From Isoperla grammatica (taxonomy: Eukaryota; Arthropoda; Insecta; Plecoptera; Perlodidae), in assembly GCA_945910005.1 (NCBI GenBank), contig OX246747.1:88501-152500 (forward strand): a stretch of DNA of 64,000 nt, given 5' to 3'. The translations under genes and the position numbers were made by a program. The notes beneath the pieces are model-generated. The model searched no databases and was not told the DNA's origin. It saw only the letters and a list, made by a program, of their open reading frames with translations. Within the stretch, counting starts at the first letter, position 1, and each line of letters starts with the position of its first letter. Shown in pieces: positions 15,801-29,224 of this stretch.

Positions 15801-18800
15801 CCACAATCTAAGCCCCCCTCTACGTTGCAGCGTGTATAGTAGTTACACTCTAACAGTTCTCACGCTGTACTGCTCACACAACCACCACAATCTGGGCCCC
15901 CCTCTACGTTGCAGCGTGTATAGTAGTTACACTCTAACAGTTCTCACGCTGTACTGCTCACACAACCAGCCACAATCTGGGCCCCCTCTACGTTGCAGCG
16001 TGTATAGTAGTTACACTCTAACAGTTCTCACGCTGTACTGCTCACACAACCAACCACAATCTGGGCCTCCTCTACGTTGCAGCGTGTATAGTAGTTACAC
16101 CCTAACAGTTCTCACGCTGTACTGCTCACACAACCAACCACAATCTGGGCCCCCCTCTACGTTGCAGCGTGTATAGTAGTTACACCCTAACAGTTCTCAC
16201 GCTGTACTGCTCACACAACCAACGACAATCTGGGCCCCCCTCTACGTTGCAGCGTGTATAGTAGTTACACCCTAACAGTTCTCACGCTGTACTGCTCACA
16301 CAACCAACCACAATCTGGGCCCCCCTCTACGTTGCAGCGTGTATAGTAGTTACACCCTAACAGTTCTCACGCTGTACTGCTCACACAACCAACCACAATC
16401 TGGGCCCCCCTCTACGTTTCAGCGTGTATAGTAGTTACACCCTAACAGTTCTCACGCTGTACTGCTCACACAACCAACCACAATCTGGGCCCCCCCCTAC
16501 GTTGCAGCGTGTATAGTAGTTACACCCTAACAGTTCTCACGCTGTACTGCTCACACAACCAACCACAATCTGGGCCCCCCTCTACGTTGCAGCGTGTATA
16601 GTAGTTACACTCTAACAGTTCTCACGCTGTACTGCTCACACAACCAACCACAATCTGGGCCCCCCTCTACGTTGCAGCGTGTATAGTAGTAACACTCTAA
16701 CAGTTCTCACGCTGTACTGCTCACACAACCAACCACAATCTGGGCCCCCCTCTACGTTGCAGCGTGTATAGTAGTTACACTCTAACAGTTCTCACGCTGT
16801 ACTGCCACACAACCAACCACAATCTGGGCCCCCTCTACGTTGCAGCGTGTATAGTAGTTACACCTTAACAGTTCTCACGCTGTACTTCTCACACAACCAA
16901 CCACAATCTGGCCCCCCTCTACGTTGCAGCGTGTATAGTAGTTACACCCTAACAGTTCTCACGCTGTACTGCTCACACAACCAACCACAATCTGGGCCCC
17001 CCTCTACGTTGCAGCGTGTATAGTAGTTACACCCTAACAGTTCTCATGCTGTACTGCTAACACAACCAACCACAATCTGGGCCCCCTCTACGTTGCAGCG
17101 TGTATAGTAGTTACACCCTAACAGTTCTCACGCTGTACTGCTCACACAACCAACCACAATCTGGCCCCCTCTACGTTGCAGCGTGTATAGTAGTTACACC
17201 CTAACAGTTCTCACGCTGTACTGCCACACAACCAACCACAATCTGGGCCCCCCTCTACGTTGCAGCGTGTATAGTAGTTACACTCTAACAGTTCTCGCGC
17301 TGTACTGCTCACACAACCAACCACAATCTGGCCCCCCTCTACGTTGCAGCGTGTATAGTAGTTACACTCTAACAGTTCTCACGCTGTACTGCTCACACAA
17401 CCAACCACAATCTGGGCCCCCCTCTACGTTGCAGCGTGTATAGTAGTTACACTCTAACAGTTCTCACGCTGTACTGCTCACACAACCAACCACAATCTGG
17501 GCCCCCTCTACGTTGCAGCGTGTATAGTAGTTACACTCTAACAGTTCTCACGCTGTACTGCTCACACAACCAACCACAATCTGGGCCCCCCTCTACGTTG
17601 CAGCGTGTATAGTAGTTACACTCTAACAATTCTCACGCTGTACTGCTCACACAACCAACCACAATCTGGGCCCCTCTACGTTGCAGCGTGTATAGTAGTT
17701 ACACTCTAACAGTTCTCACGCTGTACTGCTCACACAACCAACCACAATCTGGGCCCCCCTCTACGTTGCAGCGTGTATAGTAGTTACACCCTAACAGTTC
17801 TCACGCTGTACTGCTCACACAACCAACCACAATCTGGGCCCCCTCTACGTTGCAGCGTGTATAGTAGTTACACCCTAACAGTTCTCACGCTGTACTGCTC
17901 ACACAACCAACCACAATCTTGCCCCCCTCTACGTTGCAGCGTGTATAGTAGTTACACCCTAACAGTTCTCACGCTGTACTGCTCACACAACCAACCACAA
18001 TCTGGGCCCCCCTCTACGTTGCAGCGTGTATAGTGGTTACACCCTAACAGTTCTCACGCTGTACTGCTCACACAACCAACCACAATCTGGCCCCCTCTAC
18101 GTTGCAGCGTGTATAGTAGTTACACCCTAACAGTTCTTACGCTGTACTGCTCACACAACCAACCACAATCTGGGCCCCCTCTACGTTGCAGCGTGTATAG
18201 TAGTTACACTCTAACAGTTCTCACGCTGTACTGCTCACACAACCAACCACAATCTGGCCCCCCTCTACGTTGCAGCGTGTATAGTAGTTACACTCTAACA
18301 GTTTTCACGCTGTACTGCTCACACAACCAACCACAATCTGGGCCCCCGTCTACGTTGCAGCGTGTATAGTAGTTACACCCTAACAGTTCTCACGCTGTAC
18401 TGCTCAAACAACCAACCACAATCTGGGCCCCCCTCTACGTTGCAGCGTGTATAGTAGTTACACCCTAACAGTTCTCACGCTGTACTGCTCACACAACCAA
18501 CCACAATCTGGGCCCCCCTCTACGTTGCAGCGTGTATAGTAGTTACACCCTAACAGTTCTCACGCTGTACTGCTCACACAACCAACCACAATCTGGGCCC
18601 CCCTCTACGTTGCAGCGTGTATAGTAGTTACACCCTAACAGTTCTCACGCTGTACTGCTCACACAACCAACCACAATCTGGGCCCCCCTCTACGTTGCAG
18701 CGTGTATAGTAGTTACACCCTAACAGTTCTCACGCTGTACTGCTCACACAACCAACCACAATCTGGGCCCCACTCTACGTTGCAGCGTGTATAGTAGTTA

Positions 18801-21800
18801 CATCCTAACACTTCTCACGCTGTACTGCTCACACAACCAACCACAATCTGGGCCCCCTCTACGTTGCAGCGTGTATAGTAGTTGCACCCTAACAGTTCTC
18901 ACGCTGTACTGCTCACACAACCAACCACAATCTGGGCCCCCCTCTACGTTGCAGCGTGTATAGTAGTTACACTCTAACAGTTCTCACGCTGTACTGCTCA
19001 CACAACCAACCACAATCTGGGCCCCTAACTACGATGCAGCGTGTATAGTAGTTACACTCTAACAGTTCTCACGCTGTACTGCTCACACAACCAACCACAA
19101 TCTGGCCCCCCTCTACGTTGCAGCGTGTATAGTAGTTACACCCTAACAGTTCTCACGCTGTACTGCTCACACAACCAACCACAATCTGGGCCCCCCTCTA
19201 CGTTGCAGCGTGTATAGTAGTTACACTCTAACAGTTCTCACGCTGTACTGCTCACACAACCAACAACAATCTGGGCCCCCCTCTACGTTGCAGCGTGTAT
19301 AGTAGTTACACCCTAACAGTTCTCACGCTGTACTGCTCAACCAACCAACCATAATCTGGGCCCCCTCTACGTTGCAGCGTGTATAGTAGTTACACCCTAA
19401 CAGTTCTCACGCTGTACTGCTCACACAACCAACCACAATCTGGGCCCCCCTCTACGTTTCAGCGTGTATAGTAGTTACACCCTAACAGTTCTCACGCTGT
19501 ACTGCTCACACAACCAACCACAATCTGGGCCCCCCTCTACGTTGCAGCGTGTATAGTAGTTACACCCTTACAGTTCTCAGGCTGTACTGCTCACACAACC
19601 AACCACAATCTGGGCCCCCCTCTACGTTGCAGCGTGTATAGTAGTTACACCCTAACAGTTCTCACGCTGTACTGCTCACACAACCAACCACAATCTGGGC
19701 CCCCCTTTACGTTGCAGCGTGTATAGTAGTTACACCCTAACAGTTCTCACGCTGTACTGCTCACACAACCAATCACAATCTCGGCCCCCCTCTACGTTGC
19801 AGCGTGTATAGTAGTTACACTCTAACAGTTCTCACGCTGTACTGCTCACACAACCAACCACAATCTGGGCCCCCCTCTACGTTGCAGCGTGTATAGTAGT
19901 TTTACCCTAACAGTTGTCACGCTGTACTGCTCACACAGCCAACCACAATCTGGGCCCCCTCTACGTTGCAGCGTGTATAGTAGTTACACTCTAACAGTTC
20001 TCAGGCTGTACTGCTCACACAACCAACCACAATCTGGGCCCCCCTCTACGTTGCAGCGTGTATAGTAGTTACACTCTAACAGTTCTCACGCTGTACTGCT
20101 CACACAACCAACCACAATCTGGGCCCCCCTCTACGTTGCAGCGTGTATAGTAGTTACACCCTAACAGTTCTCACGCTGTACTGCTCACACAACCAACCAC
20201 AATCTGGGCCCCCTCTACGTTGCAGCGTGTATAGTAGTTACACCCTAACAGTTCTCACGCTGTACTGCTCACACAACCAACCACAATCTGGGCCCCCTCT
20301 ACGTTGCAGCGTGTATAGTAGTTACACTCTAACAGTTCTCACGCTGTACTGCTCACACAACCAACCACAATCTGGGCCCCCCTCTACGTTGCAGCGTGTA
20401 TAGTAGTTACACCCTAACAGTTCTCACGCTGTACTGCTCACACAACCAACCACAATCTGGGCCCCCCTCTACGTTGCAGCGTGTATAGTAGTTACACCCT
20501 AACAGTTCTCACGCTGTACTGCTCACACAACCAACCACAATCTGGGCCCCCTCTACGTTGCAGCGTGTATAGTAGTTACACCCTAACAGTTCTCACGCTG
20601 TACTGCTCACACAACCAACCACAATCTGGGCCCCCTCTACGTTGCAGCGTGTATAGTAGTTGCACCCTAACAGTTCTCACGCTGTACTGCTCACACAACC
20701 AACCACAATCTAAGCCCCCCTCTACGTTGCAGCGTGTATAGTAGTTACACTCTAACAGTTCTCACGCTGTACTGCTCACACAACCACCACAATCTGGGCC
20801 CCCCTCTACGTTGCAGCGTGTATAGTAGTTACACTCTAACAGTTCTCACGCTGTACTGCTCACACAACCAGCCACAATCTGGGCCCCCTCTACGTTGCAG
20901 CGTGTATAGTAGTTACACTCTAACAGTTCTCACGCTGTACTGCTCACACAACCAACCACAATCTGGGCCTCCTCTACGTTGCAGCGTGTATAGTAGTTAC
21001 ACTCTAACAGTTCTCACGCTGTACTGCTCACACAACCAACCACAATCTGGGCCCCCCTCTACGTTGCAGCGTGTATAGTAGTTACACCCTAACAGTTCTC
21101 ACGCTGTACTGCTCACACAACCAACCACAATCTGGGCCCCCCTTTACGTTGCAGCGTGTATAGTAGTTACACTCTAACAGTTCTCACGCTGTACTGCTCA
21201 CACAACCAACCACAATCTGGGCCCCCCTCTACGTTGCAGCGTGTATAGTAGTTACACCCTAACAGTTCTCACGCTGTACTGCTCACACAACCAACCACAA
21301 TCTGGGCCCCCCTCTACGTTGCAGCGTGTATAGTAGTTACACTCTAACAGTTCTCACGCTGTACTGCTCACACAACCAACCACAATCTGGGCCCCCCTCT
21401 ACGTTGCAGCGTGTATAGTAGTTACACCCTAACAGTTCTCACGCTGTACTGCTCACACAACCAACCACAATCTGGGCCCCCCTCTACGTTGCAGCGTGTA
21501 TAGTAGTTACACCCTAACAGTTCTCACGCTGTACTGCTCACACAACCAACCACAATCTGGGCCCCCCTCTACGTTGCAGCGTGTATAGTAGTTACACTCT
21601 AACAGTTCTCACGCTGTACTGCTCACACAACCAACCACAATCTGGGCCCCCCTCTACGTTGCAGCGTGTATAGTAGTTACACCCTAACAGTTCTCACGCT
21701 GTACTGCTCACACAACCAACCACAATCTGGGCCCCCCTCTACGTTGCAGCGTGTATAGTAGTTACACCCTAACAGTTCTCACGCTGTACTGCTCACACAA

Positions 21801-24800
21801 CCAACCACAATCTGGGCCCCCCCCCTACGTTGCAGCGTGTATAGTAGTTACACCCTAACAGTTCTCACGCTGTACTGCTCACACAACCAACCACAATCTG
21901 GGCCCCCCTCTACGTTGCAGCGTGTATAGTAGTTACACCCTAACAGTTCTCACGCTGTACTGCTCACACAACCAACCACAATCTGGGCCCCCCTCTACGT
22001 TGCAGCGTGTATAGTAGTAACACTCTAACAGTTCTCACGCTGTACTGCTCACACAACCAACCACAATCTGGGCCCCCCTCTACGTTGCAGCGTGTATAGT
22101 AGTTACACTCTAACAGTTCTCACGCTGTACTGCTCACACAACCAACCACAATCTGGGCCCCCCTCTACGTTGCAGCGTGTATAGTAGTTACACCCTAACA
22201 GTTCTCACGCTGTACTGCTCACACAACCAACCACAATCTGGGCCCCCTCTACGTTGCAGCGTGTATAGTAGTTACACCCTAACAGTTCTCACGCTGTACT
22301 GCTCACACAACCAACCACAATCTGGGCCCCCCTCTACGTTGCAGCGTGTATAGTAGTTACACCCTAACAGTTCTCACGCTGTACTGCTCACACAACCAAC
22401 CACAATCTGGGCCCCCCTCTACGTTGCAGCGTGTATAGTAGTTACACCCTAACAGTTCTCACGCTGTACTGCTCACACAACCAACCAGAATCTGGGCCCC
22501 CCTCTACGTTGCAGCGTGTATAGAAGTTACACTCTAACAGTTCTCACGCTGTACTGCACACACAACCAACCACAATCTGGGCCCCCCCTCTACGTTGCAG
22601 CATGTATAGTAGTTACACTCTAACAGTTCTCACGCTGTACTGCTCACACAACCAACCACAATCTGGGCCCCTCTCTACGTTGCAGCGTGTATAGTAGTTA
22701 CACTCTAACAGTTCTCACGCTTTACTGCTCACACAACCAACCACAATCTGGGCCCCCCCTCTACGTTGCAGCGTGTATAGTAGTTACACTCTAACAGTTC
22801 TCACGTTGTACTGCTCACACAACCAACCACAATCTCGGCCCCCCCTCTACGTTGCAGCGTGTATAGTAGTTACACTCTAACAGTTCTCACGCTGTACTGC
22901 TCACACAACCAACCACAATCTGGGCCCCCCCTCTACGTTGCAGCGTGTATAGTAGTTACACTCTAACAGTTCTCACGCTGTACTGCTCACACAACCAACC
23001 ACAATCTGGGCCCCCCTCTACGTTGCAGCGTGTAAAGAAGTTACACTCTAACAGTTCTCACGCTGTACTGCTCACACAACCAACCACAATCTGGGCCCCC
23101 CTCTACGTTGCAGCGTGTATAGTAGTTACACCCTAACAGTTCTCACGCTGTACTGCTCACACAACCAACCACAATCTGGGCCCCCCCTCTACGTTGCAGC
23201 GTGTATAGTAGTTACACTCTAACAGTTCTCACGCTGTACTGCTCACACAACCAACCACAATCTGGGCCCCCCTCTACGTTGCAGCGTGTATAGTAGTTAC
23301 ACTCTAACAGTTCTCACGCTGTACTGCTCACACAACCAACCACAATCTGGGCCCCCCTCTACGTTGCAGCGTGTATAGTAGTTACACCCTAACAGTTCTC
23401 ACGCTGTACTGCTCACACAACCAACCACAATCTGGGCCTCCCTCTACGTTGCAGCGTGTATAGTAGTTACACCCTAACAGTTCTCACGCTGTACTGCTAA
23501 CACAACCAACCACAATCTGGCCCCCCTCTACGTTGCAGCGTGTATAGTAGTTACACTCTAACAGTTCTCACGCTGTACTGCTCACACAACCAACCACAAT
23601 CTGCGCCCCCCTCTACGTTGCAGCGTGTATAGTAGTTACACCCTAACAGTTCTCACGCTGTACTGCTCACACAACCAACCACAATCTAGGCCCCCCTCTA
23701 CGTTGCAGCTTGTATAGTAGTTACACCCTAACAGTTCTCACGCTGTACTGCTCACACAACCAACCACAATCTGGGCCCCCCTCTACGTTGCAGCGTGTAT
23801 AGTAGTTACACCCTAACAGTTCTCACGCTGTACTGCTCACACAACCAACCACAATCTGGGTCCCCTCTACGTTGCAGCGTGTATAGTAGTTACACCCTAA
23901 ATGTTCTCACGCTGTACTGCTCACACAACCAACCACAATCTGGGTCTTCTCTACGTTGCAGCGTGTATAGTAGTTACACTCTAACAGTTCTCACGCTGTA
24001 CTGCTCACACAACCAACCACAATCTGGGCCCCCCTCTACGTTGCAGCGTGTATAGTAGTTACACTCTAACAATTCTCACGCTGTACTGCTCACACAACCA
24101 ACCACAATCTGGGCCCCTCTACGTTGCAGCGTGTATAGTAGTTACACTCTAACAGTTCTCACGCTGTACTGCTCACACAACCAACCACAATCTAGGCCCC
24201 CCTCTACGTTGCAGCTTGTATAGTAGTTACACCCTAACAGTTCTCACGCTGTACTGCTCACACAACCAACCACAATCTGGGCCCCCCTCTACGTTGCAGC
24301 GTGTATAGTAGTTACACCCTAACAGTTCTCACGCTGTACTGCTCACACAACCAACCACAATCTGGGTCCCCTCTACGTTGCAGCGTGTATAGTAGTTACA
24401 CCCTAAATGTTCTCACGCTGTACTGCTCACACAACCAACCACAATCTGGGTCTTCTCTACGTTGCAGCGTGTATAGTAGTTACACTCTAACAGTTCTCAC
24501 GCTGTACTGCTCACACAACCAACCACAATCTGGGCCCCCCTCTACGTTGCAGCGTGTATAGTAGTTACACTCTAACAATTCTCACGCTGTACTGCTCACA
24601 CAACCAACCACAATCTGGGCCCCTCTACGTTGCAGCGTGTATAGTAGTTACACTCTAACAGTTCTCACGCTGTACTGCTCACACAACCAACCACAATCTG
24701 GGCCCCCCTCTACGTTGCAGCGTGTATAGTAGTTACACCCTAACAGTTCTCACGCTGTACTGCTCACACAACCAACCACAATCTGGGCCCCCTCTACGTT

Positions 24801-25600
24801 GCAGCGTGTATAGTAGTTACACCCTAACAGTTCTCACGCTGTACTGCTCACACAACCAACCACAATCTTGCCCCCCTCTACGTTGCAGCGTGTATAGTAG
24901 TTACACCCTAACAGTTCTCACGCTGTACTGCTCACACAACCAACCACAATCTGGGCCCCCCTCTACGTTGCAGCGTGTATAGTAGTTACACCCTAACAGT
25001 TCTTACGCTGTACTGCTCACACAACCAACCACAATCTGGGCCCCCTCTACGTTGCAGCGTGTATAGTAGTTACACTCTAACAGTTCTCACGCTGTACTGC
25101 TCACACAACCAACCACAATCTGGCCCCCCTCTACGTTGCAGCGTGTATAGTAGTTACACTCTAACAGTTTTCACGCTGTACTGCTCACACAACCAACCAC
25201 AATCTGGGCCCCCCTCTACGTTGCAGCGTGTATAGTAGTTACACCGTAACAGTTCTCACGCTGTACTGCTCAAACAACCAACCACAATCTGGGCCCCCCT
25301 CTACGTTGCAGCGTGTATAGTAGTTACACCCTAACAGTTCTCACGCTGTACTGCTCACACAACCAAACACAATCTGGGCCCCCCTCTACGTTGCAGCGTG
25401 TATAGTAGTTACACCCTAACAGTTCTCACGCTGTACTGCTCACACAACCAACCACAATCTGGGCCCCCCTCTACGTTGCAGCGTGTATAGTAGTTACACC
25501 CTAACAGTTCTCACGCTGTACTGCTCACACAACCAACCACAATCTGGGCCCCCCTCTACGTTGCAGCGTGTATAGTAGTTACACCCTAACAGTTCTCACG
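12880..25600 (+). repeat. Satellite superblock, copy 2 (about 12.7 kb)
   Basis: This repeats the marker order of bases 1-12400. Paired markers are 142 and 13021 (CTTTACG followed by AGTACTCAGG), 2360 and 15832, 3711 and 17183, 3964 and 17773, 7180 and 20734, 10068 and 22945, 11088 and 23795, 11509 and 24722. The offset between pairs changes from 12879 to 13472, 13809, 13554, 12877, 12707 and 13213, each step being close to a whole number of monomers. The block therefore gained and lost complete monomers after duplication. It differs from copy 1 by a 506-bp internal duplication at 23685-24696. Right of about 25600 the two copies no longer correspond. The boundary is approximate. Confidence 0.78.
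23685..24696 (+). repeat. 506-bp direct duplication of six monomers inside the satellite
   Basis: The series that begins with TCTAGGCC and GCAGCTTGT and continues with GGGTCCCC, CCTAAATG, GGGTCTTC, AACAATTC and a short GGGCCCCTCT monomer is present twice in direct succession, first from 23685 and again from 24191. The spacing is 506 bp, which is six monomers of 84-85 bp. In most other places (about 11.0, 28.7, 33.4, 54.0 and 59.1 kb) the series occurs once. A second place where it is double is 50068-51330. Confidence 0.85.
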
Positions 25601-28600
25601 CTGTACTGCTCACACAACCAACCACAATCTGGGCCCCACTCTACGTTGCAGCGTGTATAGTAGTTACATCCTAACACTTCTCACGCTGTACTGCTCACAC
25701 AACCAACCACAATCTGGGCCCCCTCTACGTTGCAGCGTGTATAGTAGTTGCACCCTAACAGTTCTCACGCTGTACTGCTCACACAACCAACCACAATCTG
25801 GGCCCCCCTCTACGTTGCAGCGTGTATAGTAGTTACACTCTAACAGTTCTCACGCTGTACTGCTCACACAACCAACCACAATCTGGGCCCCTATCTACGA
25901 TGCAGCGTGTATAGTAGTTACATTCTAACAGTTCTCACGCTGTACTGCTCACACAACCAACCACAATCTGGGCCCCCTCTACGTTGCAGCGTGTATAGTA
26001 GTTACACCCTAACAGTTCTCACGCTGTACTGCTCACACAACCAACCACAATCTGGGCCCCCCTCTACGTTGCAGCGTGTATAGTAGTTACACCCTAACAG
26101 TTCTCACGCTGTACTGCTCACACAACCAACCACAATCTGGGCCCCCCTCTACGTTGCAGCGTGTATAGTAGTTACACCCTAACAGTTCTCACGCTGTACT
26201 GCTCACACAACCAACCAGAATCTGGGCCCCCCTCTACGTTGCAGCGTGTATAGAAGTTACACTCTAACAGTTCTCACGCTGTACTGCACACACAACCAAC
26301 CACAATCTGGGCCCCCCCTCTACGTTGCAGCGTGTATAGTAGTTACACTCTAACAGTTCTCACGCTGTACTGCTCACACAACCAACCACAATCTGGGCCC
26401 CCCTCTACGTTGCAGCGTGTATAGTAGTTACACTCTAACAGTTCTCACGCTTTACTGCTCACACAACCAACCACAATCTGGGCCCCCCCTCTACGTTGCA
26501 GCGTGTATAGTAGTTACACCCTAACAGTTCTCACGCTGTACTGCTCACACAACCAACCACAATCTGGGCCCCCCTCTACGTTGCAGCGTGTATAGTAGTT
26601 ACACCCTAACAGTTCTCACGTTGTACTGCTCACACAACCAACCACAATCTCGGCCCCCCCTCTACGTTGCAGCGTGTATAGTAGTTACACTCTAACAGTT
26701 CACACGCTGTACTGCTCACACAACCAACCACAATCTGGGCCCCCCTCTACGTTGCAGCGTGTATAGTAGTTACACCCTAACAGTTCTCACGTTGTACTGC
26801 TCACACAACCAACCACAATCTCGGCCCCCCCTCTACGTTGCAGCGTGTATAGTAGTAACACTCTAACAGTTCACACGCTGTACTGCTCACACAACCAACC
26901 ACAATCTGGGCCCCCCCTCTACGTTGCAGCGTGTATAGTAGTTACACTCTAACAGTTCTCACGCTGTACTGCTCACACAACCAACCACAATCTGGGCCCC
27001 CCTCTACGTTGCAGCGTGTAAAGAAGTTACACTCTAACAGTTCTCACGCTGTACTGCTCACACAACCAACCACAATCTGGGCCCCCCTCTACGTTGCAGC
27101 GTGTATAGTAGTTACACCCTAACAGTTCTCACGCTGTACTGCTCACACAACCAACCACAATCTGGGCCCCCTCTACGTTGCAGCGTGTATAGTAGTTACA
27201 CCCTAACAGTTCTCACGCTGTACTGCTCACACAACCAACCACAATCTGGGCCCCCCTCTACGTTGCAGCGTGTATAGTAGTTACACCCTAACAGTTCTCA
27301 CGCTGTACTGCTCACACAACCAACCACAATCTGGGCCCCCCTCTACGTTGCAGCGTGTATAGTAGTTACACCCTAACAGTTCTCACGCTGTACTGCTCAC
27401 ACAACCAACCAGAATCTGGGCCCCCCTCTACGTTGCAGCGTGTATAGAAGTTACACTCTAACAGTTCTCACGCTGTACTGCACACACAACCAACCACAAT
27501 CTGGGCCCCCCCTCCTCGTTGCAGCGTGTATAGTAGTTACACTCTAACAGTTCTCACGCTGTACTGCTCACACAACCAACCACAATCTGGGCCCCCCTCT
27601 ACGTTGCAGCGTGTATAGTAGTTACACTCTAACAGTTCTCACGCTTTACTGCTCACACAACCAACCACAATCTGGGCCCCCCCTCTACGTTGCAGCGTGT
27701 ATAGTAGTTACACTCTTACAGTTCTCACGTTGTACTGCTCACACAACCAACCACAATCTCGGCCCCCCCTCTACGTTGCAGCGTGTATAGTAGTTACACC
27801 CTAACAGTTCTCACGCTGTACTGCTCACACAACCAACCACAATCTGGGCCCCCCTCTACGTTGCAGCGTGTATAGTAGTTACACTCTAACAGTTCTCACG
27901 CTGTACTGCTCACACAACCAACCACAATCTGGGCCCCCCCTCTACGTTGCAGCGTGTATAGTAGTTACACTCTAACAGTTCTCACGCTGTACTGCTCACA
28001 CAACCAACCACAATCTGGGCCCCCCTCTACGTTGCAGCGTGTAAAGAAGTTACACTCTAACAGTTCTCACGCTGTACTGCTCACACAACCAACCACAATC
28101 TGGGCCCCCCTCTACGTTGCAGCGTGTATAGTAGTTACACCCTAACAGTTCTCACGCTGTACTGCTCACACAACCAACCACAATCTGGGCCCCCCCTCTA
28201 CGTTGCAGCGTGTATAGTAGTTACACTCTAACAGTTCTCACGCTGTACTGCTCACACAACCAACCACAATCTGGGCCCCCCTCTACGTTGCAGCGTGTAT
28301 AGTAGTTACACTCTAACAGTTCTCACGCTGTACTGCTCACACAACCAACCACAATCTGGGCCCCCCTCTACGTTGCAGCGTGTATAGTAGTTACACCCTA
28401 ACAGTTCTCACGCTGTACTGCTCACACAACCAACCACAATCTGGGCCTCCCTCTACGTTGCAGCGTGTATAGTAGTTACACCCTAACAGTTCTCACGCTG
28501 TACTGCTAACACAACCAACCACAATCTGGCCCCCCTCTACGTTGCAGCGTGTATAGTAGTTACACTCTAACAGTTCTCACGCTGTACTGCTCACACAACC

Positions 28601-29224
28601 AACCACAATCTGCGCCCCCCTCTACGTTGCAGCGTGTATAGTAGTTACACCCTAACAGTTCTCACGCTGTACTGCTCACACAACCAACCACAATCTAGGC
28701 CCCCCTCTACGTTGCAGCTTGTATAGTAGTTACACCCTAACAGTTCTCACGCTGTACTGCTCACACAACCAACCACAATCTGGGCCCCCCTCTACGTTGC
28801 AGCGTGTATAGTAGTTACACCCTAACAGTTCTCACGCTGTACTGCTCACACAACCAACCACAATCTGGGTCCCCTCTACGTTGCAGCGTGTATAGTAGTT
28901 ACACCCTAAATGTTCTCACGCTGTACTGCTCACACAACCAACCACAATCTGGGTCTTCTCTACGTTGCAGCGTGTATAGTAGTTACACTCTAACAGTTCT
29001 CACGCTGTACTGCTCACACAACCAACCACAATCTGGGCCCCCCTCTACGTTGCAGCGTGTATAGTAGTTACACTCTAACAATTCTCACGCTGTACTGCTC
29101 ACACAACCAACCACAATCTGGGCCCCTCTACGTTGCAGCGTGTATAGTTGTTACACTCTAACAGTTCTCACGCTGTACTGCTCACACAACCAACCACAAT
29201 CTGGGCCCCCCTCTACGTTGCAGC
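24722..29224 (+). repeat. Higher-order repeat cycle, 4503 bp (about 53 monomers)
   Basis: The cycle is measured from one ATCTTGCCC monomer to the next. In order it carries TTCTTACG, GTTTTCACG, CTCAAACAAC, CCAAACAC, GCCCCACTC with CATCCTAACACTT, TTGCACC, CTATCTACGATG, CCAGAATC, TGCACACAC, GCTTTACTG, CGTTGTACTG with ATCTCGG, GTGTAAAGAAG, GGGCCTCC, TGCTAACAC, CTGCGCC, CTAGGCC with GCAGCTTGT, GGGTCCCC and GGGCCCCTCT. Part of it is doubled: the GTGTAAAGAAG block appears at 26931-27122 and again at 27954-28145, 1023 bp (12 monomers) apart, and a CAGTTCACACG monomer also appears twice near 26700 and 26872. No gene is visible. Confidence 0.75.
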
